A stretch of 64,000 nt of DNA from Kribbella pratensis (lineage in GTDB: Bacteria; Actinomycetota; Actinomycetes; Propionibacteriales; Kribbellaceae). The notes under the pieces were generated by a model. That model was not told the origin of the DNA, did no database searches, and worked only from the letters and a program-made list of their open reading frames with translations. The stretch is taken from assembly GCF_004366075.1 (NCBI RefSeq), contig NZ_SODU01000001.1, positions 1,881,134 through 1,945,133 of the forward strand, read 5' to 3'. A program made the translations under genes and the position numbers. Positions 52,040 through 61,141 of this stretch are shown here, one piece after another. Each line of letters starts with the position of its first letter. The stretch's first letter is position 1.

Positions 52040-53437
52040 TCAGGCCCCGTAGATGGTCGTGTCGTTGTCGGCGTCCTTGGCGACGCGTTTCGAGAGGTAG
52101 AGCATCTCCAGGGCGAGTTCGATCGCGGCGGCGATGCGTCCCGACGAGTCGTCCGGCTCGACGCCGGCGCGGGCGGCGACGTCGTGCAGGACGGGCAGCT
52201 CCGGCAGCGCGGCCAGCACGTCCTTGCCCGGCACCCGCTCCCCCGTCGTCACAAGGTTGCCGTCGGCAACAGCGTGCGCGAGTGGGGTGAGGTCGAGACC
52301 GGCGAACCGTTCGCGTGCGGTGTCGGCCACCGACCGGCGCAACAGGTACTCGAGCAGTTCGATCTCGCGCCCCTCCTCACCAGGCTCGAACTCGAGCTTG
52401 CCCCGCAGTACGGCGGGAACCGCCTCGAGGTCCACCGGGCGGGCCACCGCGGGCTCCTCGCCCGTGATCGCCGAACGGCGCAGCGCGGCGGCGGCGATCG
52501 TCTCGGCCGCGGCGACCGCGAACCGGGCGGACACCCCGGACCGCTGGTCGATCGACGTCGACTCGCGCAGGTGCCGGACGAACCGGGCCAGCACCTCCAG
52601 CAACGGTTCGCCGACCTCGGCGGTGAACTCGGCCTCCTGCCGGATCACGTCCACCTCGGCATCGATGTCGAGCGGGTAGTGGGTCCGGACCTCGGCGCCG
52701 AAGCGGTCCTTCAGCGGCGTGATGATCCGGCCGCGGTTGGTGTAGTCCTCGGGGTTGGCCGTTGCCACCAGCAACACGTCCAGCGGCAGCCGCAGCGTGT
52801 ACCCGCGGACCTGGATGTCGCGCTCCTCCATCACGTTCAGTAGCGCGACCTGGATGCGTTCGGCGAGGTCGGGCAGCTCGTTGATCGCGACGATGCCCCG
52901 GTGCGCTCGCGGGACCAGTCCGAAATGGATGGTCTCCGGGTCGCCGAGACTGCGGCCCTCGGCAACCTTCACCGGGTCCACGTCACCGATCAGGTCACCG
53001 ACCGAGGTGTCGGGGGTCGCGAGCTTCTCGGCGTACCTGAGGTCGCGGTGCAGCCAGGCGACGGGCAGGTCGTCGCCGAGTTCGGCGGCACGCCGGCGGG
53101 AGGCCGGCGTGATCGGGTCGAGCGGATGCTCGGGCAGCTCCGCGCCGTCGATCACAGGGGTCCATTCGTCGAGCAGACCGACCAGGGTGCGCAGCAGGCG
53201 CGTCTTGCCCTGACCGCGCTCGCCGAGCAGTACGACGTCGTGCCCGGCGATCAGGGCGCGTTCGAGTTGGGGAATCACCGTGCGGCCGAAGCCGACGATG
53301 CCGGGCCAGGGATCACGCCCGGTCCGGAGCTGTTTCAGCAGGTTGTCACGGATCTCGGCCTTGATCGACCGAGGAAGATACCCGGCGGCCCGGAGGTCAC
53401 CGGCTTTACGAGGGAGTTCAGCAGGTGCACTAGTCAC
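52040..53437 (-). CDS. MoxR/ChlI-type AAA+ ATPase
   Basis: A 465-residue ATPase starting at GTG 53437. Walker A is LLGERGQGKTRLLRTL (about residue 75). The Walker B region is HRGIVAINELPDLAERIQVA, with Asn in place of the usual Asp before Glu; this variant is common in the magnesium-chelatase-like subgroup. Sensor 1 is LLVATANPEDYTNRGRI and the Arg finger region is LKDRFGAEVRTHYPLD. It is followed one base later by the VWA protein, the standard partner of MoxR ATPases. Together they probably remodel a client complex. Confidence 0.9.
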   Translation of the reverse strand: MTSAPAELPRKAGDLRAAGYLPRSIKAEIRDNLLKQLRTGRDPWPGIVGFGRTVIPQLERALIAGHDVVLLGERGQGKTRLLRTLVGLLDEWTPVIDGAELPEHPLDPITPASRRRAAELGDDLPVAWLHRDLRYAEKLATPDTSVGDLIGDVDPVKVAEGRSLGDPETIHFGLVPRAHRGIVAINELPDLAERIQVALLNVMEERDIQVRGYTLRLPLDVLLVATANPEDYTNRGRIITPLKDRFGAEVRTHYPLDIDAEVDVIRQEAEFTAEVGEPLLEVLARFVRHLRESTSIDQRSGVSARFAVAAAETIAAAALRRSAITGEEPAVARPVDLEAVPAVLRGKLEFEPGEEGREIELLEYLLRRSVADTARERFAGLDLTPLAHAVADGNLVTTGERVPGKDVLAALPELPVLHDVAARAGVEPDDSSGRIAAAIELALEMLYLSKRVAKDADNDTTIYGA

Positions 53438-53482
53438 CCTGACGACGTTAGCTCGCCACACCCAAAGCGCACCTCAAATATC

Positions 53483-54760
53483 TCACCGCCTGGGCGTGAC
53501 CCGCCCGGAGGTGAAGACATGCGTCGGGGTGAACGTGACCGGCACCCACGGGTGCGCCGGCGACTCGCGGGTGACGAAATGGTTGCCGTCGTCCGGTTCC
53601 GTCGGGCGCAACTCGTACTCGTGCATCGGATCTTCCGAGAACAGCAGCCGGTCGCCCGTCGCGGAATAGACCATGACCAGCTCGTCGTCACGCTTCGCGA
53701 CGTCGAGCCGGACGCTGGCGCGCTCGTAGATTCCGGCGTGACGGTCGTCGACCGGTACGTCGATCGGCTGCGGCGCGGGCGGATGCGCGACACCGGCGTA
53801 CTCCGTGAACACCTCGGAGGCGAGCGGTTCGAAGAGACGGGTGCCGTTGCCGGAGTTGGTCAGCAGGCACATGGCCAGCCGCGCTTCCGGGTCGATCCGG
53901 AGGAAGGCGAGCTGGGAGATCGTCGACCCGTCGTGACCGAACAGCCGACGGCCGCCCCAGTTGTAGATGCGCCAGGTCAGGCCGAGGTCGACGAAGCCGC
54001 CGATGCCGGCCGCGAACGGGACCTGCGGCTCCTGCATGGCGGCGTACCGCTCGTCGGTCAGGTGCATCCGAGCGAACTCGAGCAGGTCGCCGGCGCTCGC
54101 ACTGATCGTCCCGGCGGGGCCGATGCTGCGCGGGAGTTGCCACGTCTTCACTCGCGAACCGTCCGTCGCCAGATGACCGACCGCGGCGCGTTCCAGGATC
54201 GCCTCCTCCGGCAGGGTGACGGTGTGGGTCAGGCCAAGGGGCTCGATCAGGCGGGCCTTCAGCGATTCGTCCCAGATCCGGCCGTCGAGCACCTCGATCA
54301 ACCGGCCGAGCAGCACGAATCCGGCATTGCAGTACGAGTACGCCGTACCGGGCTCGAAGAGCTGGTCCACGTCCGCGAGCAGAGCGACGTACCGCTGCAG
54401 GCAGTCGTCGCCGCGGCCGGTGTCGGTGAACAGGTCGCCGTCGATGCCACTGGTATGGGTCAGCAGGTGACGGACCGTGATCCGCGGGTCAACAGGTGCC
54501 TCGGGCAACAACTTCACGATCGGGTCGTCCAGGCCGAACCGGTCCTCGGCGGCAAGCTGGACGATCATCGACGCGGTCCACGGCTTGCTGATCGAGCCGA
54601 TCTGGAAAAGCGAGTCGGCGGTGGTCTCGACGCCGGTCGTGGCGTTCAGGACGCCGTACGGCGCGATCGTCGTCTCGCCGTCGCGCCAGATCCCGAGCAC
54701 CGCACCGGTGACGTCTGCCGCCACCGCCAACTCGTTCAACCGCGCAGCCCAGTCAGCCAT
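53483..54760 (-). CDS. Beta-lactamase-family serine hydrolase
   Basis: A 425-residue class C-like hydrolase. The nucleophile motif SISK (Ser56, Lys59) is in LFQIGSISKPWTASMIVQLA, the YxN motif is AYSYCNAGFVLLGRL (Tyr near 145) and the third motif is LFGHDGSTISQ. No signal peptide is seen, so it is cytoplasmic or exported in another way. Such proteins are usually esterases or peptidases and not drug-resistance enzymes. The C-terminal 90 residues form a separate beta domain (HAGIYERASVRLDVAKRDDE). It lies nine bases beyond the end of the Clp-N gene on the same strand. Confidence 0.9.
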   Translation of the reverse strand: MADWAARLNELAVAADVTGAVLGIWRDGETTIAPYGVLNATTGVETTADSLFQIGSISKPWTASMIVQLAAEDRFGLDDPIVKLLPEAPVDPRITVRHLLTHTSGIDGDLFTDTGRGDDCLQRYVALLADVDQLFEPGTAYSYCNAGFVLLGRLIEVLDGRIWDESLKARLIEPLGLTHTVTLPEEAILERAAVGHLATDGSRVKTWQLPRSIGPAGTISASAGDLLEFARMHLTDERYAAMQEPQVPFAAGIGGFVDLGLTWRIYNWGGRRLFGHDGSTISQLAFLRIDPEARLAMCLLTNSGNGTRLFEPLASEVFTEYAGVAHPPAPQPIDVPVDDRHAGIYERASVRLDVAKRDDELVMVYSATGDRLLFSEDPMHEYELRPTEPDDGNHFVTRESPAHPWVPVTFTPTHVFTSGRVTPRR

Positions 54761-54769
54761 GCGCCAAAC

Positions 54770-55495
54770 CTACTTCGTGGCCTCCTCGAGCAGCGCACGG
54801 ATCCCCGCCCACGCGGCCTTCTCGTCGAGGCCCTGCTCGACCAGGATCTGCGTCGCGACCCCGAGTGAGTCCCGGTAGAACGCGAGCAGCAGGTGCTCGG
54901 TGCCGACGTAGTTGTGGCCGAGCGTCAGCGCCTCGCCGACCGCGCCCTGCAGGACGTGCGCCGTCCGGCGGGTGTACGGCGGGTTCTCGCCGTCGAGGGC
55001 CTTCTCGGCGGCTTTCGCATCGGCCGGCGGCCCTGCCGGGCTCTTCGCGTCTACCGCTGTCCGCACCGACTCTTCGGTGATGTCGTGGGCCAGCAGCACC
55101 TTCGTCGCCAGCGCCTGGGGCTGGGCGAAGAAGGCGAGCAGCAGGTGTTCGGTGCCGATGAAGGCATGGTTCCTGCTGCGCGCGACCTCCTTCGCGGCCT
55201 CCACGACGGCCTGCGTTCGCGGGGTGTAACGGTCGAAAGCCGGCTTGGCGGTCCACGAGTCGGCGAAGCGTTTGTGGGCGGCTTGTTTGCTGACGCCGAG
55301 CACGGTGCTGATCTCCACCCAGGACTTCCCCGCGCCGCGGGCCCGGTCGACGAAGAAGCCGAGGGCGGCGTCGCTGGTGGCGGTCAGTTCGCTGATCGTC
55401 GCCGCCGCGGTCCCGAGCTGCTCCAGCTCGTCGTCGCTACCGGCGTCGGCCTTGATCGTGTTGATCAGTTGCTGCAGATCAGGTCCAGGAGTCAT
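54770..55495 (-). CDS. Clp N-terminal domain protein with HTH
   Basis: A 241-residue protein starting at ATG 55495. Residues 1-80 carry an HTH like the one used by sigma-4-type proteins (ARGAGKSWVEISTVLGVSKQ then AAHKRFADSW). Two Clp_N repeats follow: AVVEAAKEVARSRNHAFIGT with EHLLLAFFAQPQAL, and VLQGAVGEALTLGHNYVGTE with HLLLAFYRDSLGVA. There is no AAA ATPase module, so this is the adaptor/sensor half of ClpC without the unfoldase. Two palindromes lie in front of the gene, one four bases from the ATG. A DNA-binding protein that uses a Clp-type peptide pocket is the natural reading. Confidence 0.9.
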   Translation of the reverse strand: MTPGPDLQQLINTIKADAGSDDELEQLGTAAATISELTATSDAALGFFVDRARGAGKSWVEISTVLGVSKQAAHKRFADSWTAKPAFDRYTPRTQAVVEAAKEVARSRNHAFIGTEHLLLAFFAQPQALATKVLLAHDITEESVRTAVDAKSPAGPPADAKAAEKALDGENPPYTRRTAHVLQGAVGEALTLGHNYVGTEHLLLAFYRDSLGVATQILVEQGLDEKAAWAGIRALLEEATK

Positions 55496-55498
55496 ACC

Positions 55499-55543
55499 GT
55501 CAACCCTAAGTTGACGCGCACCGGCCGTCAACCCTGGGTTGAC
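55499..55543. promoter_or_regulatory. Two GTCAAC...GTTGAC palindromes before the Clp-N gene
   Basis: GTCAACCCTAAGTTGAC (55499-55515) and GTCAACCCTGGGTTGAC (55527-55543) are 17-base palindromes with centres 28 bases apart. The first ends four bases from the start codon. The spacing and identity suggest binding of a dimeric regulator, most likely the HTH/Clp-N protein itself. Confidence 0.8.
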
Positions 55544-55591
55544 GAGGCTAACGACAGGAGGTGGTCAGCTCGGACGGGATGGCGGGCGCGG

Positions 55592-56161
55592 ATGTCAGGC
55601 GTGGACTTGGGCGCTCGCAGCCACTACCTCCTGTCGTTGGCTACGGTGTCCCGCGTGGACGGGATTCCGGATGTGACCGGCAGCGGACTGCGGGTGTTGT
55701 TCTGTGGGATCAATCCGGGGCTGATGTCGGCGGAGACCGGGCATCACTTCGCGCGGCCGGGGAACCGGTTCTGGCCGGCGTTGCACCTGAGCGGCTTCAC
55801 CCCTCGCCAGCTGCAGCCGGTCGAGCAGCAGGAGTTGCTGACCTACCGGCTCGGGATCACCAACGTGGTCGACCGGCCGTCGGCGAAGGCCGCGGAGTTG
55901 ACGCGCGCGGAGTTCGTGGCGGGTGGCGAGAACCTGGTGAAGAAGGTGCTCGACATCCAGCCCGAGTGGTTGGCGGTGCTCGGCGTCACGGCGTACCGGG
56001 ACGCCTTCGGGGAACGTACGGCGGCAGTGGGCAAGCAGGATCGGATGATCGGCGCCACCCGGGTCTGGATCCTGCCGAATCCGAGCGGCCTGAATGCCCA
56101 CTACACGTTGCCGAAACTGGCCGCGGCATTCGCCGAGCTCCGGCTGGCTGCCGGCACATAA
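55592..56161 (+). CDS. mug: G/U mismatch-specific uracil-DNA glycosylase
   Basis: A 189-residue base-excision repair enzyme of the Mug/TDG family. The catalytic motif is FCGINPGLMSAETGHHFARP (Asn in INPG) and the insertion loop is RVWILPNPSGLNAHYTLPKL. The enzyme removes uracil or thymine opposite G. The first 20 residues (MSGVDLGARS...) are poorly typical; a start at GTG 55646 (VSRVDGIPDVTGSGLRVLF) is possible. It is divergent from the Clp-N gene, sharing the palindromic region. Confidence 0.9.
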   Translation: MSGVDLGARSHYLLSLATVSRVDGIPDVTGSGLRVLFCGINPGLMSAETGHHFARPGNRFWPALHLSGFTPRQLQPVEQQELLTYRLGITNVVDRPSAKAAELTRAEFVAGGENLVKKVLDIQPEWLAVLGVTAYRDAFGERTAAVGKQDRMIGATRVWILPNPSGLNAHYTLPKLAAAFAELRLAAGT

Positions 56162-56202
56162 TTCGCGTTCCTTCGACGGCGCTTCTGGCTACGCTGAAGC
56201 CC

Positions 56203-56688
56203 ATGGCCAAACGCAACTACCTGGTCGAGGGCGGTTCTGGCACCGGTAAGAGTTCGGTGTGCCGCGAGCTCCGGAGACGCGGCTACAGAGCCGTTGACGG
56301 CGACAACGAGCTCGCCTATCCGGGCGATCCGGAAACCGGGGAACGCGACGAGGTCCACGGCTACCACAACCACATCTGGGACGTCGCCAAGGTCCGGGAG
56401 ATCGCCGCGAGCACGACCGAGGAGATCGCCTTCTTCTGTGGCGGTTCGAGGAACTTCAGCAAGTTCCTGGACGTGTTCGACAAGGTCATCGTGCTGGACG
56501 TGGACACAGAAACCCTCGAGCGGAGGCTGCGCAATCGCGAGGCCGACGACTGGGGCGGGAACGACGAACAGCGGGCATTCATCCTCCGCCTGCACGCCAC
56601 GCAGGAATACGTGCCCGAGGGGACGGTCATCGACACCGCGCGCCCACTCGACGAAGTCGTCGACGCGATCTTCGACGCTATTCGCTGA
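56203..56688 (+). CDS. P-loop AAA/nucleotide kinase-like protein
   Basis: A 161-residue P-loop protein: MAKRNYLVEGGSGTGKSSVC gives Walker A and the nucleoside-kinase-type fold. FDKVIVLDVDTETLERRLRN is the LID-side strand followed by the Arg-rich helix, and NREADDWGGNDEQRAFILRL is the family-specific insert. It looks like a shikimate/adenylate-kinase-like protein of unassigned substrate. It starts 41 bases after mug and precedes the large helical-repeat gene by 55 bases. Confidence 0.82.
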   Translation: MAKRNYLVEGGSGTGKSSVCRELRRRGYRAVDGDNELAYPGDPETGERDEVHGYHNHIWDVAKVREIAASTTEEIAFFCGGSRNFSKFLDVFDKVIVLDVDTETLERRLRNREADDWGGNDEQRAFILRLHATQEYVPEGTVIDTARPLDEVVDAIFDAIR

Positions 56689-56743
56689 CGGCGGCGCACG
56701 CCTCTCTCGAGAGCTGACACCACTTATTGGGCAGGATGGGCGC

Positions 56744-59700
56744 ATGCGTCTGCCCGAGCTGCTGCGATCGATCGACGGACTCTCGTACGGACAGCGCGTG
56801 CGCCTGCTCGCCGACCAGGCGCCACAGCTGGTGAGCCTCCTCGACGAGTTGGGTCGAGGTACCGCGTTCGAGCGCGTCCTCGGGCTCCAGATCGCCGAGG
56901 TCACCCGCGAGGCACCGTACGTCAGCCGGATGCTTCGGGACCCGGATCCGGCCGTGCAGTCACGGGCGCTCGCGGCGGTCGGTCGCGGGGTTCCAGTCGC
57001 GGACGACGACCTTCGGATCGTGTACGACGACGCGCCGGCGGCACTGCGCTCGAAGCTGGTGGCCCTGGTACGTCGGCAGCGCCGCGAGCATCTCGCCGTA
57101 CGGCTGATCGACGAGCACCGGGCGCGCTGGGGCGACGTAGCGGCGACCGGTCTGCTCGAAGCTACGGATCACGCGACCGTGGCGCGGCTCCTGCCCGAGC
57201 TGGCGTACTGCGTGACGCCTCGCGGCTGGCGTCAGCTCGCGAAGCATCATCCGGACGAGGTACTGGCGTTTGCTCGCCAGACGCTGCCTGCCAATTACGA
57301 GTGGTGGCAGAGCGTCGGCCACGGCGTGACCGCGTCGCTAGAGCACGTACCGGACGCGGTACTGGAGCTGATCAAGCAGGCGGTGCCTGCGCACGACCTC
57401 CCCCACGCAGTGGTCGACATCATCGGTCCGCTCATGGACCGGGACCCGGCAGGTGTGCTGGAGCTGCTGCTGGCACCTGACCGGCGCGGTGTGGTGACGC
57501 GGGCGCTCAGTCCGGTGTTCCGGCGTCGCCTGCACAGGTACTCCGACGACGAGCTCGTCACCCTCGGAAGGGTCCTGTGGCCGCAGTTGGCCACCTTCCT
57601 CGACGCATTGGCGCCAGCGCGACGTGCGGTGATCTTCGCGGCGGTAACGCAGGATGTCGATCTCGGGCAAGCGCGGCTGAGTACGGAGCTTCTCCAAGTG
57701 CTGCCGCATGCTGTGCGTGCGGGGCAGGCACGTCGGATGCTGACGCTACCTGCGATCACTGAAGACGGGTGGTGGAGGCGCAGCATCGCTGCTCACCTAC
57801 CGTTCGACGAGGCCTTCGCACTCCTCGAACCGGATGTGCGTGACCCAGACGCCGCGGTGCGTAGCTCGGTCTACCAGGGCGTCACCCGGTCGGCCGGGTA
57901 CGACAGGCGGTCGGAGCAGGTGGTGCAGGCTGTCACGTGGGTGGCCGGGCGGATCCGCAACGACCAGGACACCGTGCGGCTCAACGCCGTACAGGCTGTC
58001 GCGGACTTGCCGCCGACACTGCTGAGCGATGCACTGACCGAGTCGCTGGACACGCTGCTCACCGATGCATTGGCAGCACGGGACGCGTCGTGGGCAACGC
58101 GGCACGCCTTGACGCAACTAGCTGAGAATGCCGTCGTACAAGGCGCCTTGGACAACCAGACCGCCCTGCTGGACTGGGGTTTGCAGGCGTACGCGCGGCT
58201 GTCGGAGAACCGTGGCCGGATCGACTTGGATCCGCTGGTCGACAGGCTGCCGCACGGGCGGGAAGGCGAGGTGTACGAGGCGCTCCGGCCCGCCATCGAG
58301 GCCGCGGCCAAGCGCGACGAATTCTCGCTGGCGTTCACGGTGGCCGCGGCTCTTGGTCGCCGCGACTGGTCGTCGGATCACCTCGAGAGTGTTCTCGAAC
58401 AGGCGGTCTGGTCGGACCAGGAGTACACGTCCGACCAGGCCTGCAGGTACTGGCTGGAACCGCGCCGGAGCCGGTACGACCGCCTCCGTCAGATCGTCGA
58501 GCGAGACGTCACCATGGCCCGCTGGCAGCCGGTGTGGTGGCTCGTCACCGAGCACTACACCGACCTGCTCGACCCGGTGCTCACCGCAGCGGATCGGATT
58601 CGCCGCTTCGATCGCAGCAGCACGTCCTGGCAGGTGCCCGACTACGCCCTTCGCCGCTGGCTGCCGCGACAGCAGGCTCGGTACGCCCAGCTGCTCGTCC
58701 AAGCTGCCCGTGACGACCGGATGCACACCTGGTACCGGGCCTTGGCGATCAGGACGCTTGGACGCGTGCCGGTTGCGGGCAGAGCTGCGTTGGACGAGTT
58801 CCTCGGGAGTTCCGACGTACTGCTGCAGGAGGCCGCTCTGGCTGCCTTGGCATGGACAGAGCGACCCGACCTTGCCATGCCGTTGCTGCTCGCGCATGCG
58901 GGTGACGATCGGGCGCGGGTCGCTGTGTACGCGGCTAGCCGGGCAGCGCGGTTCGTTCGGCCCAGTCTGCTGCCGGGGCTGCTGCAGCCGGTGCTGACTG
59001 GTGACCGCGTGAAGGTCACGTCGCGGAAGGAGGCAGTGCGGCTCCTTGGCGAGCTACGGGCTCCAGGAGCTAGCGCCGTACTGACGGAGGCGTGGGCTGG
59101 TGCGCATCGGGACGTGCGGGCCGCCATTGCACGGACCGTGTCGCAGTACCTGCTCTACGACCCTGCTGCGTGGGCGGTGCTGGAGCAGGCAGTGCACGAC
59201 TCTCCGGCTACTGCGACGGCGTTGACGGTACGGCGCGCGTACGACGTACCCGTGGGGTACCGGGCGCGGTACGCCGACCTGCTGATCGCTGTGACGACTC
59301 GTAGCGAGCCGGAGGTTGTTGGGCCGGCGCTGCTCGCTTTGCGGGGCTGGGCGCGGTACAACCCAGCTGCTACTCGGGTCTGCGCGGACTTCATCAGTCG
59401 GCCGTCGCTGCGCAGTCGGGTGTGGCGGGACGCGATCACTGCGCTTGTCTCGTTCGTCGCGACGGATGCGCCGGCCGGGCTGGATGACGTCGTTGACGTC
59501 GCTCGGCTGCTGGTGCGGTCGGAGGCGAATCCTGCGCTGCCGAACGCGTTGCCGGATCGGGATCGTCCGGCTCGGCAACGGCTCACGTATCTGGTGAGTC
59601 AGCTGTCGGCGCAGTTCAGCCGACGGGCGGCGGAGGACCGCCAGCACCTGCGCGTGGTTGCCGACGAGCTGGTTGGCTCCGACTTTCTGGAGCTCCGGCT

Positions 59701-60031
59701 GCAGCTTCTGGTGCATTCGCAGTCGGTCGACGAGCTCCGCGATCTGGTCGGTGATGATCCGTTGGCCGCGTTGCGGGCCGCCGACCTCGTCTCCGCCCGG
59801 CTGTCCGCGACCGAGTCGACCTGGGCACCTGCGGAGCTGCTGCCGGTTGCCGATTCGCTTGTCCACTCCTCTGACCTGGCATCCGGGTTGCTGGCTCACG
59901 TCCTCGTGGGCGCCGCCGGGCCTCGGGCCGGGTGGTCCGCCGAGTGGCGCGAGCTGTTGGTTGCCCTCCGCAACCACCCGTCGCCGGGCGTCCGGCGCCG
60001 AGGGCTTGACCTGACAACCGCGACGGAGTAG
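56744..60031 (+). CDS. Very large HEAT/ARM-repeat-like protein of unknown function
   Basis: A 1,095-residue soluble protein starting at ATG 56744. Helical pairs recur throughout: APYVSRMLRDPDPAVQSRAL, DPDAAVRSSVYQGVTRSAGY, VLLQEAALAALAWTERPDLA and ARVAVYAASRAARFVRPSLL, each with the Pro/Arg/Ala spacing of HEAT repeats. No P-loop, protease, nuclease or transmembrane segment was seen. The C-terminus ends HPSPGVRRRGLDLTTATE. Such scaffold proteins can sense or hold partners. It ends three bases from the LigD-type polymerase gene on the other strand. The frame upstream of 56744 stays open but overlaps the kinase gene and is rejected. Confidence 0.75.
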   Translation: MRLPELLRSIDGLSYGQRVRLLADQAPQLVSLLDELGRGTAFERVLGLQIAEVTREAPYVSRMLRDPDPAVQSRALAAVGRGVPVADDDLRIVYDDAPAALRSKLVALVRRQRREHLAVRLIDEHRARWGDVAATGLLEATDHATVARLLPELAYCVTPRGWRQLAKHHPDEVLAFARQTLPANYEWWQSVGHGVTASLEHVPDAVLELIKQAVPAHDLPHAVVDIIGPLMDRDPAGVLELLLAPDRRGVVTRALSPVFRRRLHRYSDDELVTLGRVLWPQLATFLDALAPARRAVIFAAVTQDVDLGQARLSTELLQVLPHAVRAGQARRMLTLPAITEDGWWRRSIAAHLPFDEAFALLEPDVRDPDAAVRSSVYQGVTRSAGYDRRSEQVVQAVTWVAGRIRNDQDTVRLNAVQAVADLPPTLLSDALTESLDTLLTDALAARDASWATRHALTQLAENAVVQGALDNQTALLDWGLQAYARLSENRGRIDLDPLVDRLPHGREGEVYEALRPAIEAAAKRDEFSLAFTVAAALGRRDWSSDHLESVLEQAVWSDQEYTSDQACRYWLEPRRSRYDRLRQIVERDVTMARWQPVWWLVTEHYTDLLDPVLTAADRIRRFDRSSTSWQVPDYALRRWLPRQQARYAQLLVQAARDDRMHTWYRALAIRTLGRVPVAGRAALDEFLGSSDVLLQEAALAALAWTERPDLAMPLLLAHAGDDRARVAVYAASRAARFVRPSLLPGLLQPVLTGDRVKVTSRKEAVRLLGELRAPGASAVLTEAWAGAHRDVRAAIARTVSQYLLYDPAAWAVLEQAVHDSPATATALTVRRAYDVPVGYRARYADLLIAVTTRSEPEVVGPALLALRGWARYNPAATRVCADFISRPSLRSRVWRDAITALVSFVATDAPAGLDDVVDVARLLVRSEANPALPNALPDRDRPARQRLTYLVSQLSAQFSRRAAEDRQHLRVVADELVGSDFLELRLQLLVHSQSVDELRDLVGDDPLAALRAADLVSARLSATESTWAPAELLPVADSLVHSSDLASGLLAHVLVGAAGPRAGWSAEWRELLVALRNHPSPGVRRRGLDLTTATE

Positions 60032-60034
60032 GAG

Positions 60035-61012
60035 CTAGTCGGCGGGCTTCTGTTCTTCGGCTTGGCGGGCGCGTTTGCGGCGTTTGCCTTCGTGCATGGC
60101 CGCGACACGGGCGACCGGGATGGCCCGGCCTTCGAGGAGGACGTCCTCTGGGATCGCCTGCGGTGCGGGCAATTGCTCGGCCCACGGGTCGCGATCGCCG
60201 AGGAGTGCCGGCGCGGTGCGGACGGTGAAGTCGCGCGGCGTCACGCTCTCCAGGTCATCCCAGCCGACCGGGAACGACACCGTCGTACCGGGCCGGACGC
60301 GTGGGCTGTACGCCGCGACCACCGTCGCACCGCCGGAACGCGTGGAGTCGACGAAGACCTTCCCGTGCCGGTCCTCCTTGATGTACGCCGTGGTCGCGAC
60401 CGACGGATCGATCTTCTCGGCCCGCGCAGCGATCGCCCGGGTGGCGGCCGCGGCGTCCTCGATCGACACCGTGTCGACAATCGGGACGATCACGTGCACA
60501 CCCTTCGCGCCGCTCGTCTTGACCGCACCGGACAACCCGCAGTCGGTGAGCGCCTGCCGCACGAGCAGCGCGGCCTGCACCGCCATCGAGAACGTCTCGC
60601 CCTCTGGCGGGTCGAGGTCGAGCACGAGGTGTGTGACGCGGTCCCAGCGGTCGGCGCGCATCAAGGTCGGGTGGTACTCCACCGCGCGCTGGTTTGCGAA
60701 CCACAGCAGCGTTTTGCGGTCGTCGCACAACGCGTACGACACCTGGCGTTTCGACGCCTCCGCCCAGACCTGCACGGTCTTCACCCAGTCCGGCGTGTAC
60801 TTCGGGACGTTCTTCTGCATGAACTTCGGCTGGCCCGGCCGGATCCGCACGACCGACAACGGCCGCTCGCGCAGCTCCGGCACGATCCGCTCGTGCACCG
60901 CGTCCAGGTAGTCGACGAGATCCCGCTTCCGCGCGTCAGCCCCGTCGAACAACGGCTGATCCAGGTTGGTCAGGTCAACGCCGTCCCGCGTCTCATCCGG
61001 CTTGCTCGCCAT
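60035..61012 (-). CDS. LigD-type DNA polymerase/primase domain protein
   Basis: A 325-residue stand-alone polymerase domain of the archaeo-eukaryotic primase superfamily, as used in non-homologous end joining. Metal-binding Asp132 and Asp134 lie in HLVLDLDPPEGETF; the conserved SGAKGVHVIVPI has His173; VFVDSTRSGGATVVAAYSPR carries the third acidic residue. The N-terminus is typical (VDLTNLDQPLFDGADARKRD). The tail is basic (EGKRRKRARQAEEQK). No ku or complete ligase gene is adjacent; partial ligase genes occur far to the left in the island. Confidence 0.93.
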   Translation of the reverse strand: MASKPDETRDGVDLTNLDQPLFDGADARKRDLVDYLDAVHERIVPELRERPLSVVRIRPGQPKFMQKNVPKYTPDWVKTVQVWAEASKRQVSYALCDDRKTLLWFANQRAVEYHPTLMRADRWDRVTHLVLDLDPPEGETFSMAVQAALLVRQALTDCGLSGAVKTSGAKGVHVIVPIVDTVSIEDAAAATRAIAARAEKIDPSVATTAYIKEDRHGKVFVDSTRSGGATVVAAYSPRVRPGTTVSFPVGWDDLESVTPRDFTVRTAPALLGDRDPWAEQLPAPQAIPEDVLLEGRAIPVARVAAMHEGKRRKRARQAEEQKPAD

Positions 61013-61141
61013 CCCCCGAGCTTAGACCCGCACCGGTAGCGGGTTGTGTCACCGCTGGCGGGTTGCAACCCGCCAGCCGTCACATAACCCGTGCGGGATT
61101 TGTTCAAGACTCCGGCTCGTGCGGCTCGTAGCCTCGCGGGC

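Noticed and set aside
52901..54868. A 655-residue plus-strand open frame
   Set aside because: It runs antisense across the ATPase and the beta-lactamase-like gene and has no recognisable domain.
56744..60031. STAND/NLR-like defence protein
   Set aside because: It has the length and repeats but no NTPase P-loop, no effector domain and no defence gene nearby.
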